A stretch of DNA of 64,000 nt. It comes from UBA6623 sp965217195. GTDB lineage: Bacteria > Acidobacteriota > Terriglobia > Bryobacterales > UBA6623. The notes under the pieces are model-generated. The model searched no databases. It was not told where the DNA came from and worked only from the letters and a program-made list of their open reading frames with translations. The position numbers were made by a program, and so were the translations under genes. Positions within the stretch are counted from its first letter, which is position 1, and each line of letters starts with the position of its first letter. The stretch lies in contig CBDCHL010000003.1 of the NCBI GenBank assembly GCA_965217195.1, positions 1,240,001 through 1,304,000 of the forward strand, given 5' to 3'. Positions 53,213 to 62,921 of the stretch are shown in pieces.

Positions 53213-54496
53213 ATGTCCGCCGCGTATGGTATTCACTCGGCCGCTCAGCTCAAACGTCTAGGGGTTTTGTTCGACGAGATCCGTGACACCAACCGTTTTC
53301 AATCCGCCCGGCTCGGACCTCTCACGGAAATCGACAACGAGGCGTTTGTCCGGCTGCCTTTTCTGACCAAGCGAGAGTTAGCCGCCGATCAAGCGGCCCA
53401 CCCGCCGTTCGGCTCCAACCTTACCTATCCCTTGGACCGCTATAGCCGCTACCACCAAACGTCGGGGACCACCGGCGAGCCGCTGAGGGTGCTCGACACT
53501 CCGGAGACCTGGGACTGGTGGGGACGCTGTTGGCTGGAAGTGTTGCGCGCCGCGGGCGTGACCGACCGCGATCGCGTCTTCTTCGCGTTTTCGTTCGCGC
53601 CCTTCATCGGGTTTTGGTCGGCCTATCACGGCGTCTCGATGCTGGGTGCGATGACGATTTCAGGCGCTGGGGCTGATTCTCTCCAGCGGCTTAGATTGTT
53701 AGAAGAGACCGGCTCCACCGTACTTCTTTCAACGCCGACTTATGCGTTGCACCTCGCTGAAATCGCTGCTCGCCAAGGCGTCGACCTGGCTTCATCGACC
53801 ATCGCGAGGACCATTCACGCTGGAGAGCCGGGTGCCGGAATCCCCGCCACTCGCCGAAGAATCGAACGAGCATGGGGCGCGAAGGTCTTTGATCACGCGG
53901 GGGCTAGCGAGGTTGGGGCGTTCGGCATTGGCGATAAAGACGGCTTAGGGATGTATGTGAACGAAGGCGAATTCATCGCGGAAGTCATTAACCCGGACAC
54001 CCTCGAACCCGCCGCGTCGGGGATGGACGGAGAACTCGTGATCACAAACCTAGGGCGCGGCGCGTGGCCGGTGATCCGCTACCGAACCGGTGATTTAGTA
54101 CGAGTGCGCAGAGTCGCATCCGGGACGACAAAAGACCGGCTCTTGCTCGAAGGGGGCATTCTCGGGCGAGTCGACGACATGGTCACCGTGAGGGGCGTCG
54201 GCATCTATCCCTCGGCAATCGAAAATATAGTTCGCTCCGTCAGCGGAGCGGGCGAGTTTCGAATCGTCGCCTCGAGGTTCGCCGAAATGGACGAGATCGG
54301 AATCGACGTGGAAGGCGACGTGACCGTTAGCGAGGAGGTGGCGCGCCGCATTCGCGACAAGATCGGACTTCGAGTGGATGTGAAGCCCGTTGAGAAGGGC
54401 TCGTTGCCGCGATGGGAAGCCAAGGCGCAGCGTTTCGAGGACCGGCGGGCGACGACCCGAAGACCGGACCGACGAAGAAAGGGGGATCGAACGTAA
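53213..54496 (+). CDS. Phenylacetate-CoA-ligase-like adenylating enzyme
   Basis: About 427 residues from the ATG at 53213 (MSAAYGIHSAAQLKRLG); the frame is open to 53138, but the extra residues are not family-like. It has the adenylation-domain motifs of PaaK relatives: RYHQTSGTTGEPLRVLDTPETWDWW (P-loop-like A3), HAGEPGAG, KVFDHAGASEVGAFG (A5), ELVITNLGRGAWPVIRYRTGDLV (A7/A8) and DDMVTVRGVGIYPSAIEN (A8 hinge). It activates an aryl or acyl acid with ATP for transfer to CoA. No catabolic cluster is adjacent, so the substrate is open. Confidence 0.88.
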   Translation: MSAAYGIHSAAQLKRLGVLFDEIRDTNRFQSARLGPLTEIDNEAFVRLPFLTKRELAADQAAHPPFGSNLTYPLDRYSRYHQTSGTTGEPLRVLDTPETWDWWGRCWLEVLRAAGVTDRDRVFFAFSFAPFIGFWSAYHGVSMLGAMTISGAGADSLQRLRLLEETGSTVLLSTPTYALHLAEIAARQGVDLASSTIARTIHAGEPGAGIPATRRRIERAWGAKVFDHAGASEVGAFGIGDKDGLGMYVNEGEFIAEVINPDTLEPAASGMDGELVITNLGRGAWPVIRYRTGDLVRVRRVASGTTKDRLLLEGGILGRVDDMVTVRGVGIYPSAIENIVRSVSGAGEFRIVASRFAEMDEIGIDVEGDVTVSEEVARRIRDKIGLRVDVKPVEKGSLPRWEAKAQRFEDRRATTRRPDRRRKGDRT

Positions 54497-54635
54497 ATGC
54501 GGTGCGAAGAACGTTGCGTCGCAGCCGTAGCTCGACTCTCCTACCACTGCCGGGTTGAGGCAGCCCTCAGTCGTGTCTATTCAACGACTGTTCGCGAATA
54601 CGCGCGGATGTAAACCACGGCTGAGAAGGTAAAAC

Positions 54636-54779
54636 ATGACCACTGAACAACGTCTCAAAGCCCTGGAAAACCAAACCCTTCAACTCACCAAACGTATCCG
54701 TGTTGTGTTGGTGGTGGCCATCGTGCCGCTGCTGATGCTGATCGGACACTTTACGCTACACGCGCTCGGTCGCTTATAG
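54636..54779 (+). CDS. Small single-helix membrane protein (47 residues)
   Basis: A short gene with a GAGAAGG ribosome site seven bases upstream of the ATG. The product has a polar amphipathic N-terminus (MTTEQRLKALENQTLQLTKR) and one membrane helix (VVLVVAIVPLLMLIGHF) with a short Gly-Arg-Leu end. The heptad-like leader suggests a small coiled coil. No family is recognised. It stands between two unrelated genes. Confidence 0.55.
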   Translation: MTTEQRLKALENQTLQLTKRIRVVLVVAIVPLLMLIGHFTLHALGRL

Positions 54780-54827
54780 CCGCACCTTGCCGCCGTTCAA
54801 CGGCGCGGTGAACCCGGACGATTAAGA

Positions 54828-55416
54828 ATGGACAAGTCGGAAAGGTTCTGGGACAGGGTATCAAGTCGGTCCTTCTCTCAAGACTATTGAAGCCACTCTA
54901 GAGTATCTGAACAGTGAAGATGTCGTTCTTGACTACGGATGCGGGCCGGGGTTGCTGACCACGAGAATCGCCGAACGGGTGGCCTTCGTCCACGCTGTTG
55001 ATATATCGGCCGGGATGATTGATGTCGCGAAGTTGGAGGCGGATCAACGCGGGACTAAGAATATCGAATTCGCGCATTCGGACATCTACGACGATAGATA
55101 CCAGAGCGGCTCGTATAACGTGGTCGTGGCCTTTAACGTGCTTCACTACGTTGAGGACGTGGAGGAAGACTCCCGAAGAATATCCGGACTTCTAAGGCCC
55201 GGCGGTTTGTTCATTTCCTCGACCGCTTGCTTGGCCGAGAGAAGGACGCTGCGGCTTGTCGCCCTCATCATGACTACGTTGGGCATCGTTCCGGACATGA
55301 AGTCTCTTAGAACCACCGAGCTCGAAGGGTTGATTGCTCGTGGCGGGTTTGATGTTGTTGAGTCTGACGGATTGTCTGGCTTGCCCGACCATTTCGTCGT
55401 CGCAAGGAAGATCTAG
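54828..55416 (+). pseudogene. SAM-dependent methyltransferase with N-terminal frameshift
   Basis: The gene starts MDKSERFWDRVSSR at 54828, the typical opening of this methyltransferase family, but the frame then stops at TGA. A second frame continues VGPSLKTIEATLEYLNSEDVVLDYGCGPGLLTTRIAERV, VHAVDISAGMIDVAKLEA and LRPGGLFISSTACLAE to 55416. The join lies near 54858-54866, and about 10-13 bases encoding a YDK-like segment seem to be missing. Except for this, all SAM-binding motifs are intact. It is either a recent pseudogene or a sequencing error. Confidence 0.8.
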
Positions 55417-55540
55417 ATTCGAACCCATCTGAAAGGACAAGCACCCTGGGCCGGAAATTAGCTCGGGCCTTTGCGGGCGAACAAAAAAGGGGCCGCGGCA
55501 GCGAGCGTCTGTGGCGGCGCCGGCAGGGTGGGTCATGCCC

Positions 55541-56755
55541 TCAGTGGGGCAGGTCTCCAGGCCTGCCCAGAGCCTGTTCCAGGTCGGCGATGATGTCCTC
55601 GGCCGCTTCGATGCCCACCGAAAGCCGCAACAAATTGTCGCCAATGCCCAAGCGGCGGCGATGATTCGGCGCAAGGTTGCGATGCGAGCTGATTGCCGGA
55701 TAGGCGATCAGGGAGTGTACATCGCCGAGGCTTGTCCCGCGGATAATCAGTTGCAATCGATCGAGAAAGTCGAAGACCTCCTCGCGCCCGGCGTCGCGTA
55801 GCGCAAAGCTGAGCATAGCGCCGTACATCGATTGGCCCGCGGAAGACAAGGAAAAGTGCCGCCGCGCCGTAGCATGGTCGGGATGCGACGCCAAACCCGG
55901 ATAGTGGACTCGCTCGACCCGAGAGTTGCCCGCCAGCGCCTCGGCTACCTGGAGAGCATTGCCGCATTGCCGCTCCATGCGCAATGGCAGCGTCTTGATC
56001 CCCCTCATCGTTAGGTACGCTTCGTGGGGACCGAGGTTCGCGCCGAGATTGCGCGTCAGCGCGAGCAGAACTTCGCGCCACGGCTCGTGGGCGACGACGA
56101 CGCCTCCGAGCACATCACCGTGACCCGCTAGATATTTTGTCGCGCTATGGGCGACCAGGTCCACGCCGAGGTCAAGGGGTCGCATTAGGACCGGCGTATT
56201 GAAAGTCGCATCGACGACAACAAGGGCGCCTCGAGCATGGGCCGCCTCCGTGATCCGATCAAGCGGCGCGACCCGCAGGAGGGGATTAGAGATGCTCTCG
56301 ACAAAGACGCAGCCCGGATCGACTTGCTCGATCACACCCTGGAAGGCGTCCACATCGCAAGGGTCCGCGTAGGTTACCTCGACCCCCATCGGCTCGACGA
56401 TCTCGTCCAGCATCCGAAAGGTGTCGCCTAACAGGGCGTTGCCGGCAACAATCGATTTCCGCCGGTCGGTCAACGCCGCCGACAAGGCCACATACAGTGC
56501 CGCCATTCCGGAAGCTGAGGCACACCCCGTGTCGCCGCCTTCCAGTGCGGCAACCAGTTCTTCGAGGGCCTCAGTGGTTGGATTACCGTAGCGTGCATAA
56601 CCTTGCCCGACCGTTTCTCCCGCAAACACCTTCTCGATGTCTTCCATCCGACGATAGAAGTAACTGGACGCAGCGTAGATCGGCGTCGTCGCAGGTACAA
56701 ATGTTCCGCCGGGCTTGCGATCCCCCGCATGGACGGCTCGAGTGGGGAGTTTCAT
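55541..56755 (-). CDS. PLP-dependent trans-sulfuration enzyme (cystathionine gamma-synthase/lyase type)
   Basis: A 404-residue enzyme of the Cys/Met metabolism PLP family. Motifs are YARYGNPTTEALEELVAALEGGDTGCASASGMAAL, VDATFNTPVLMRPLDLGVDLVAHSATKYLAGHGDVLGG (Lys of SATKYL binds PLP) and SLGDVHSLIAYPAISSH. Sequence alone cannot separate cystathionine gamma-lyase, gamma-synthase, O-acetylhomoserine sulfhydrylase and methionine gamma-lyase. The nearby ahcY and metK suggest sulfur amino acid metabolism, but they form a separate cluster 3.5 kb away. Confidence 0.9.
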   Translation of the reverse strand: MKLPTRAVHAGDRKPGGTFVPATTPIYAASSYFYRRMEDIEKVFAGETVGQGYARYGNPTTEALEELVAALEGGDTGCASASGMAALYVALSAALTDRRKSIVAGNALLGDTFRMLDEIVEPMGVEVTYADPCDVDAFQGVIEQVDPGCVFVESISNPLLRVAPLDRITEAAHARGALVVVDATFNTPVLMRPLDLGVDLVAHSATKYLAGHGDVLGGVVVAHEPWREVLLALTRNLGANLGPHEAYLTMRGIKTLPLRMERQCGNALQVAEALAGNSRVERVHYPGLASHPDHATARRHFSLSSAGQSMYGAMLSFALRDAGREEVFDFLDRLQLIIRGTSLGDVHSLIAYPAISSHRNLAPNHRRRLGIGDNLLRLSVGIEAAEDIIADLEQALGRPGDLPH

Positions 56756-56783
56756 GAGTAGGCGGACTCGAAAGACCCGGCAG

Positions 56784-57248
56784 CTATTGGTTTTCCAAAC
56801 CTCCGACCAGAAGCGACCGCACGCGCTTGAACAGCGCCTGAAACATCGAAGGCGTCATTTCCGTGTGGTCTTCGAGCAAGTCGAAGAAATCCTGCCCTTC
56901 GATCTTGAGCAACCAACTTTCTTCCACCGCCGTGGCGGTTACGACACTAGGCTGGTCATCGAAAAAGGCCCAATTGCCGACCGTTTCGTCTTCACCGACG
57001 GAAAACATCGCCTGCCCGCCGCGGCTCATTTCGACCCGGCCCGCGAGGACCACGAACAAAGCGTCTGAAGGCGCGTTTTCGCGAAACAGGACGTCGCCCG
57101 GTTGCTGCTGGGTTTGCGAGGCAATCGACGCCACCAGCGCCAGCTCGTCCGTGCGCAAGTCGCTGAACAGCTCGACTTTCTGGAGGCGAATAGCCCTTTC
57201 GAGCGTGGTGAGGGTTTCCATAGTCGGACGTTGTCGGAATCCCGGCAC
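56784..57248 (-). CDS. Cyclic-nucleotide-binding domain protein
   Basis: A 154-residue (or 145 from ATG 57221, METLTTLERAIRLQKVELFSDL) cNMP-binding fold protein: DELALVASIASQTQQQPGDVLFRENAPSDALFVVLAGRVEMSRGGQ and VGNWAFFDDQPSVVTATAVEESWLLKIEGQDFFDLLEDH. The phosphate-binding cassette lacks the classic RTA Arg, so nucleotide binding is uncertain. No DNA-binding domain is present. The GTG at 57248 overlaps the stop of the HEAT protein; in many genomes this domain is fused C-terminally to a transporter-HEAT protein. Confidence 0.84.
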   Translation of the reverse strand: MPGFRQRPTMETLTTLERAIRLQKVELFSDLRTDELALVASIASQTQQQPGDVLFRENAPSDALFVVLAGRVEMSRGGQAMFSVGEDETVGNWAFFDDQPSVVTATAVEESWLLKIEGQDFFDLLEDHTEMTPSMFQALFKRVRSLLVGGLENQ

Positions 57249-58372
57249 TACGTCGCGCTGTTACCCGAACCCGCGGTGAGCGGCAACCTGCTGTAGGCTT
57301 TCGCGGCTGTCTCGGCGAGGATGGGATCAGAGCTTTGGGCTAACCTGACGATTTTCTCACGTAATCCCCTCATCACGGCATCGGCGGCGGCATGGCAGGC
57401 ACAGGCTTGCACCCATGGGTCCCGCGATTCCAAGAGTTTCCAGAGCATGTTGGGGAAGCTCACCGGCCTCAGCGCGAAGAGCGTCCGGCTGGTATCGATC
57501 ATGCGTCTCTGACCCCACTTTTCCAGCACCGGCAACAGCATTTGACGGAACGGGTTCGTCAAGCGGCTGTCGAGAAACTCGACCGCATTGGAGCGTAGGT
57601 CCGCTCTCCCGGAGGCGATCCAATACCGCGCGTCGAGAATCTCACGTTGGGGGTAAATCAAGCCCAACAAGACAAAGACGGCGTCGAGCCTCTCTTCAAG
57701 CCGTTCCTCGACCGTGCGACGCAAGAATTGCACGCCGGAGGTTGCCTCGCGTTCGGGAATCGAGTACAGCGAAAGCTTATCTTCGTAGTAACGGTGTAAC
57801 TCCTCTTGGAGCCTCCCGGCTATGCTCTCGGCCGGGAACACGATCGAAGAATCCTTGGCGCGCATACGTCCCAGCACGCGGAGTATTTCCAAGCCGATCT
57901 GCCGATCCGAGCCGTGAAATCGGTCGATCAAAAATTCGACGGCCCGAGGCCCCCCGATCTCGCCGACTACACGCGGCAGCCGGCGGCGCGCGGCAAGAGG
58001 AACCGAGGAGTCATCCATTGCCGCGATTAGGCGATCGAGCGCGGCCGGTCCTAACGCAATCAGGGCGGCGCGCGCCTCGCGGCGTAGGCGCCGGCGTCCG
58101 AGGGCTTCGATCAGCAGCGACGAGGCACTGAGCGGCCGAATCGCCGCGGCGCTTAATAAAGCCGCTCGTTGAACCTCGCTATCGCTGTCGGCGAGAAAAC
58201 TAGCTCTTTTCGCCGATCGGCGGCCGACGGCGACGGCCGGCACGCCGGGGCGCCTTCGCACTGGGGGCCGCCTCGAGATAGGCGGTGAATACCTCGCGAG
58301 CCGCTTCGGCTTCCGGCCCGCCGTGTCCGACCAAACGCGCAGCAACGGTTGCGGCCAAGTCGCGGTCTTCAC
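57248..58372 (-). CDS. HEAT-repeat protein, probably the displaced C-terminal half of the transporter protein
   Basis: A 374-residue frame. HEAT-like helix pairs start around residue 60 (DSEVQRAALLSAAAIRPLSASSLLIEALGRRRLRREARAALIAL) and continue (AARRRLPRVVGEIGGPRAVEFLIDRF; LEILRVLGRMRA). The first 55 residues are Arg/Pro-rich and lie out of frame inside the upstream transporter gene, so they are not real. No plausible own start exists before the first HEAT helix. It is best read as a continuation of the 58200-60026 gene after a frameshift near 58200-58250. Confidence 0.75.
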   Translation of the reverse strand: MKTATWPQPLLRVWSDTAGRKPKRLARYSPPISRRPPVRRRPGVPAVAVGRRSAKRASFLADSDSEVQRAALLSAAAIRPLSASSLLIEALGRRRLRREARAALIALGPAALDRLIAAMDDSSVPLAARRRLPRVVGEIGGPRAVEFLIDRFHGSDRQIGLEILRVLGRMRAKDSSIVFPAESIAGRLQEELHRYYEDKLSLYSIPEREATSGVQFLRRTVEERLEERLDAVFVLLGLIYPQREILDARYWIASGRADLRSNAVEFLDSRLTNPFRQMLLPVLEKWGQRRMIDTSRTLFALRPVSFPNMLWKLLESRDPWVQACACHAAADAVMRGLREKIVRLAQSSDPILAETAAKAYSRLPLTAGSGNSAT

Positions 58373-60026
58373 TCACCAGCAACTTGGACATGGCTTTGCG
58401 TGCCGCGGGAAGATCTTGCTCTTCCAAGTAGTCCAACGCCGGCCCCCGACCGTCGATGTCTGTTTCGAGTTCGAGGAAGCGCAGTGCGTCAGCTTCGTAA
58501 CCGGGAATTTTTCTGGAAGCCGCCGCGGCCATGGCTTTACGGCGAATCGCTTCCGACTTGTGCGTAATCAGATTCGATAGGTGCGCCTGGGTCGCGGTCA
58601 CGCCGCTGAACTGCATCCAGTCCACCGCGGTTTCAATGGCGCGCAGGTCCGAGCCCTCGAACATCTGGTCGAGCTGTTCGGGCGAAGCGGAGCCGGCCAA
58701 TCCCTCCATGATCTGTTCGGAGCGCAGGTCCTTGCGCCCGATAGTGTGCCGCAGATGGGAAACGTATTCCTGCCGCAGCCACGCCACCGATACCAACCAA
58801 GGAAGCACACAGAGTACGCTGATCAGAGCGACTTGCGGCAAACCGAATTCGAGCACGCTTACCAGCAGCAGTAACACCACGCTCGCCAGCCCGTCAGCCG
58901 TTCTGCTCACGGCCATATCCAGGAAACTCTTCACCCGTTTCCGAACCTCGGCGGCCATCGGCACATAGAGCAGTTCCACCGATGCGCGATCGAGCGAGTG
59001 GCGCAACCCTAGGTCACATCCTCGCGCGAATACCGCCGAAGCCAACAGCGGCGCTGAAAGCAACATCGCGGTACCGGCCAGCATCGAAACCGGCAAGAAG
59101 AAAAGCGCCATTCCAAGCCCAATCCAACGCAGCAGACGCCCGGTAAACAAGGTGTGCAAGAGAAACGAAAAGACAGCGATATAGCCGTAAAAGTCCCCAA
59201 AGAACTGCGTCATGCGCGCCGGATCGTCGATGAAGTGCGCCTGCGTCACCGCCTTGAACTGATACTTCACCAGCGTGCTTGCCAAAAACGAGAGGAACAG
59301 GGCGGCTGTGATTAGAGACAGATATCGGGTGCGCCGCACGAGTCGAAAGCTTTCGAAAAACGAGGCTTTTGCCGGCGACCGACCTGCGTCGCCCCGTCTC
59401 GTCTTCTCGTCGCCCCAGGTCAATCGGCCGACGATCACACCGGACGCCGTGACAAAGCCCGCCGCGGCAAGCAAGATCGATTCCGTGTCCAAGTTCCGTC
59501 CCGCCCAGCTCGCAAATTGCCCTCCCAGAGCGGCTCCCAGAATCCCACCCGCACCGATCAGAGAAAACAAACGTTTAGCTTGACGTGTATCGAACAGTCC
59601 GGCCGCCAGCGACCAGACTTGACTCGGAATCAGCACGGCAAACAACCCCACCCAAACGTAAAACACACCCCGGGCTGCGAATAGGTCGAGTTGCAGCATG
59701 TACCACATCCCGATCAGATTCAGCACCAGGAAGGCCTGTGTGAGCAGCGTCAGCCGCTCGAGCGAGATGCGGTTGCTCAGCCGCAAGTAGAGCCCGACAA
59801 CGCCCCCGACTAGGACCGTCACGGCCAAATCGACTACCGGGAGCCTTTTGGCGTCGAACTCGCTAAGGAAAAGGGAGTCAGCCGCGGCTTTAAGGGAGAT
59901 AACAGACGCGATCCCGAGAAGAAGGTAGAGGCTTATCCCCAAGGTGGGGCGAACTTCCTCCCGCTCGATGTTGAAGTAGTCGCGGACCCTTTCGGAAAGA
60001 GTCGGCTTGAGGGACGGGGAAGCCAC
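58200..60026 (-). CDS. ATP/ADP-translocase-like (Npt/MFS) membrane protein with HEAT segment, probably truncated
   Basis: 608 residues. About residues 25-430 form 11-12 membrane helices of the nucleotide-transporter/MFS-like type (PTLGISLYLLLGIASVISLKAAADSLFLSEFDAKRLPVVDLAVTVLVGGVVG; QVWSLAAGLFDTRQAKRLFSLIGAGGILGAALGGQFASW). HEAT-like repeats begin at about 445 (LRAIETAVDWMQFSGVTATQAHLSNLITHKSEAIRRKAMAAAASRKI). The frame ends in an unlikely Arg/Pro tail (RRAGRRRRPPIGEKS). Related proteins are about 1000 residues, with transporter, HEAT and cNMP domains in one chain, so a frameshift before the stop is likely. Nucleotide transport is not established for free-living members. Confidence 0.85.
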   Translation of the reverse strand: MASPSLKPTLSERVRDYFNIEREEVRPTLGISLYLLLGIASVISLKAAADSLFLSEFDAKRLPVVDLAVTVLVGGVVGLYLRLSNRISLERLTLLTQAFLVLNLIGMWYMLQLDLFAARGVFYVWVGLFAVLIPSQVWSLAAGLFDTRQAKRLFSLIGAGGILGAALGGQFASWAGRNLDTESILLAAAGFVTASGVIVGRLTWGDEKTRRGDAGRSPAKASFFESFRLVRRTRYLSLITAALFLSFLASTLVKYQFKAVTQAHFIDDPARMTQFFGDFYGYIAVFSFLLHTLFTGRLLRWIGLGMALFFLPVSMLAGTAMLLSAPLLASAVFARGCDLGLRHSLDRASVELLYVPMAAEVRKRVKSFLDMAVSRTADGLASVVLLLLVSVLEFGLPQVALISVLCVLPWLVSVAWLRQEYVSHLRHTIGRKDLRSEQIMEGLAGSASPEQLDQMFEGSDLRAIETAVDWMQFSGVTATQAHLSNLITHKSEAIRRKAMAAAASRKIPGYEADALRFLELETDIDGRGPALDYLEEQDLPAARKAMSKLLVSEDRDLAATVAARLVGHGGPEAEAAREVFTAYLEAAPSAKAPRRAGRRRRPPIGEKS

Positions 60027-60289
60027 GGGGAATCTGCGGCCGGCCCGGGGACTGGGCCGAGGCAGCCTCCATTATATGGGGAGCCCGCCGGTAGGGACGA
60101 ACACTCGTGTTTGTCCTAGTCCACAGTTGAGACAAGCTGAGAGCTTGTCTCGCCCCGATCGAAGTTTGGGGTCAAAGCATGGTGCCCGGAGACTCGCAAC
60201 CTTACCAATGATTATGGTCGCGGACGGCGCAGCCGTCAGTAACTCCGCGAGCCGCCCGAGCGCCTGCTTTGCAAAAACGACCCGTTTCT
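60027..60289. other. Intergenic region with a REP-like hairpin
   Basis: About 260 bases without a gene. It contains a perfect 10-bp hairpin at 60129-60151: GAGACAAGCT, GAG loop, AGCTTGTCTC. No T-run follows. Confidence 0.6.
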
Positions 60290-61564
60290 TTACGTTCCTT
60301 CCAGCCAGGTTGAAAGGTACTTCACCTGCTCAGGCGTAAGCTCGTCGATGCGAATGCCCATCGCGCCAAGCTTGCGGCGGGCGACTTCCTTGTCGATCTC
60401 CTCCGGCACCGTATGAACGCCGATCTCAAGGTTGCTCCGATTCACGACCAGATGGCGAGCGGCCAAGGCTTGGTTGGCGAAGCTCATATCCATCACAATC
60501 GCCGGATGACCTTCGGCGGCGCTGAGGTTGACCAAGCGGCCGTCGGCGAGAATGTAGACTTTCCGGCCTTCCGGGAGCGAGTACTCCTCGACGAATTCGC
60601 GCACGAAACGGCGGCCCGAGGCCATCGCGTCAAGCGACACCAAGTCGATCTCCACGTTGAAGTGACCGGAGTTGCAGACGATCGCCCCGCTCTTCATCGC
60701 TTCGAAGTGATGTTTGGCAATGACGTGCTTGTCGCCGGTTACGCTCACAAAGACATCGCCGGTCGGCGCCGCCTCGGCCATCGGGAGAACCCGAAAACCG
60801 TCCATTACGGCCTCAAGCGCTTTGGTCGGATCGACTTCGGTGACGATCACGTTGGCGCCCAAACCTCTGGCTCGATTGGCGACGCCGCGGCCGCACCAGC
60901 CGTACCCGGCGACCACCAAGTTCAGCCCGGCGATCAGCACGTTCGTCGCCCGAATAATGCCGTCCATCGTCGATTGGCCGGTCCCATAGCGGTTGTCAAA
61001 CAAATGCTTCGTCATCGCGTCGTTGACGGCGACGATCGGGTATTTCAGAACGCCTTGATCCGCCATCGCACGCAGGCGAATGACTCCGGTCGTCGTCTCC
61101 TCGGTTCCGCCGAAAACTCCTTCGACTACATCTTGACGATCGGTGTGGAGCGCGTGGACCAAGTCCGCGCCGTCATCCATCGTGATGTGGGGTTTGTGAT
61201 CGAGGGCCGCGGCGATGTGGGAATAGTAGGTGTCGTTGTCTTCCCCCTTGATGGCATAGACGGGGATGCCGTAGTCGTTTACGAGCGACGCCGCGACATC
61301 ATCCTGCGTCGAAAGCGGATTCGAAGCACACAGCACGACATCTCCGCCGCCGTCACGCAGCGCAATGGCCAGATTGGCCGTCTCAGTTGTGACGTGAAGG
61401 CAACCCGAGATACGGACGTCCTTGAGAGGCTGTTCGCTGATAAACTCCTCGCGGACCGATTTCAGCACCGGCATCCACTCGCCGGCCCATTCAATACGCT
61501 TCTTACCGGTTTCGGCTAGATCAAGATCCTTGACGTCGCCGGGCGTCGTCGTTGCAGTAGACAT
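60290..61564 (-). CDS. ahcY: Adenosylhomocysteinase
   Basis: About 424 residues from the ATG at 61564 (MSTATTTPGDVKDLDLAETGKKRIEWAGEWMP), preceded by GAGG. It hydrolyses S-adenosylhomocysteine to homocysteine and adenosine with bound NAD. Motifs are LHVTTETANLAIALRDGGGDV, CASNPLSTQDDVAASL, DGADLVHAL, the NAD-binding GYGWCGRGVANRARGLGANVIVTEVDP, and VTGDKHVIAKHHFEAMKSGAIVCNSGHFNVEID. It ends YLSTWLEGT, matching the shorter form without the Lys-Tyr C-terminal extension. metK lies 46 bases upstream on the same strand. Confidence 0.95.
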   Translation of the reverse strand: MSTATTTPGDVKDLDLAETGKKRIEWAGEWMPVLKSVREEFISEQPLKDVRISGCLHVTTETANLAIALRDGGGDVVLCASNPLSTQDDVAASLVNDYGIPVYAIKGEDNDTYYSHIAAALDHKPHITMDDGADLVHALHTDRQDVVEGVFGGTEETTTGVIRLRAMADQGVLKYPIVAVNDAMTKHLFDNRYGTGQSTMDGIIRATNVLIAGLNLVVAGYGWCGRGVANRARGLGANVIVTEVDPTKALEAVMDGFRVLPMAEAAPTGDVFVSVTGDKHVIAKHHFEAMKSGAIVCNSGHFNVEIDLVSLDAMASGRRFVREFVEEYSLPEGRKVYILADGRLVNLSAAEGHPAIVMDMSFANQALAARHLVVNRSNLEIGVHTVPEEIDKEVARRKLGAMGIRIDELTPEQVKYLSTWLEGT

Positions 61565-61609
61565 AAGAGTCCTCAATTCCTGTCGATTGGAAGAGCGCCG
61601 ATTGGCTGC

Positions 61610-62776
<1,167 letters not shown>

Positions 62777-62921
62777 TCCTAGTCCTCCGGTGCAGATTGT
62801 CCGTTGTGGGCTCGCCGAGGAACTCCCAGGCGGAAGTGAAAAAGGGGTGTGCGAGTGAGCCTTGTCATGTCAACCTAACAAAATCGACCGAGACCCGTCA
62901 AACGAGCATTCTCCGATCGAA

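Noticed and set aside
60413..61519. 368-residue plus-strand open frame
   Set aside because: Antisense to ahcY; no protein family features.
62777..62921. Possible SAM or SAH riboswitch before metK-ahcY
   Set aside because: No match to conserved cores of the known SAM or SAH classes that I could recognise by eye; a covariance search would be needed.
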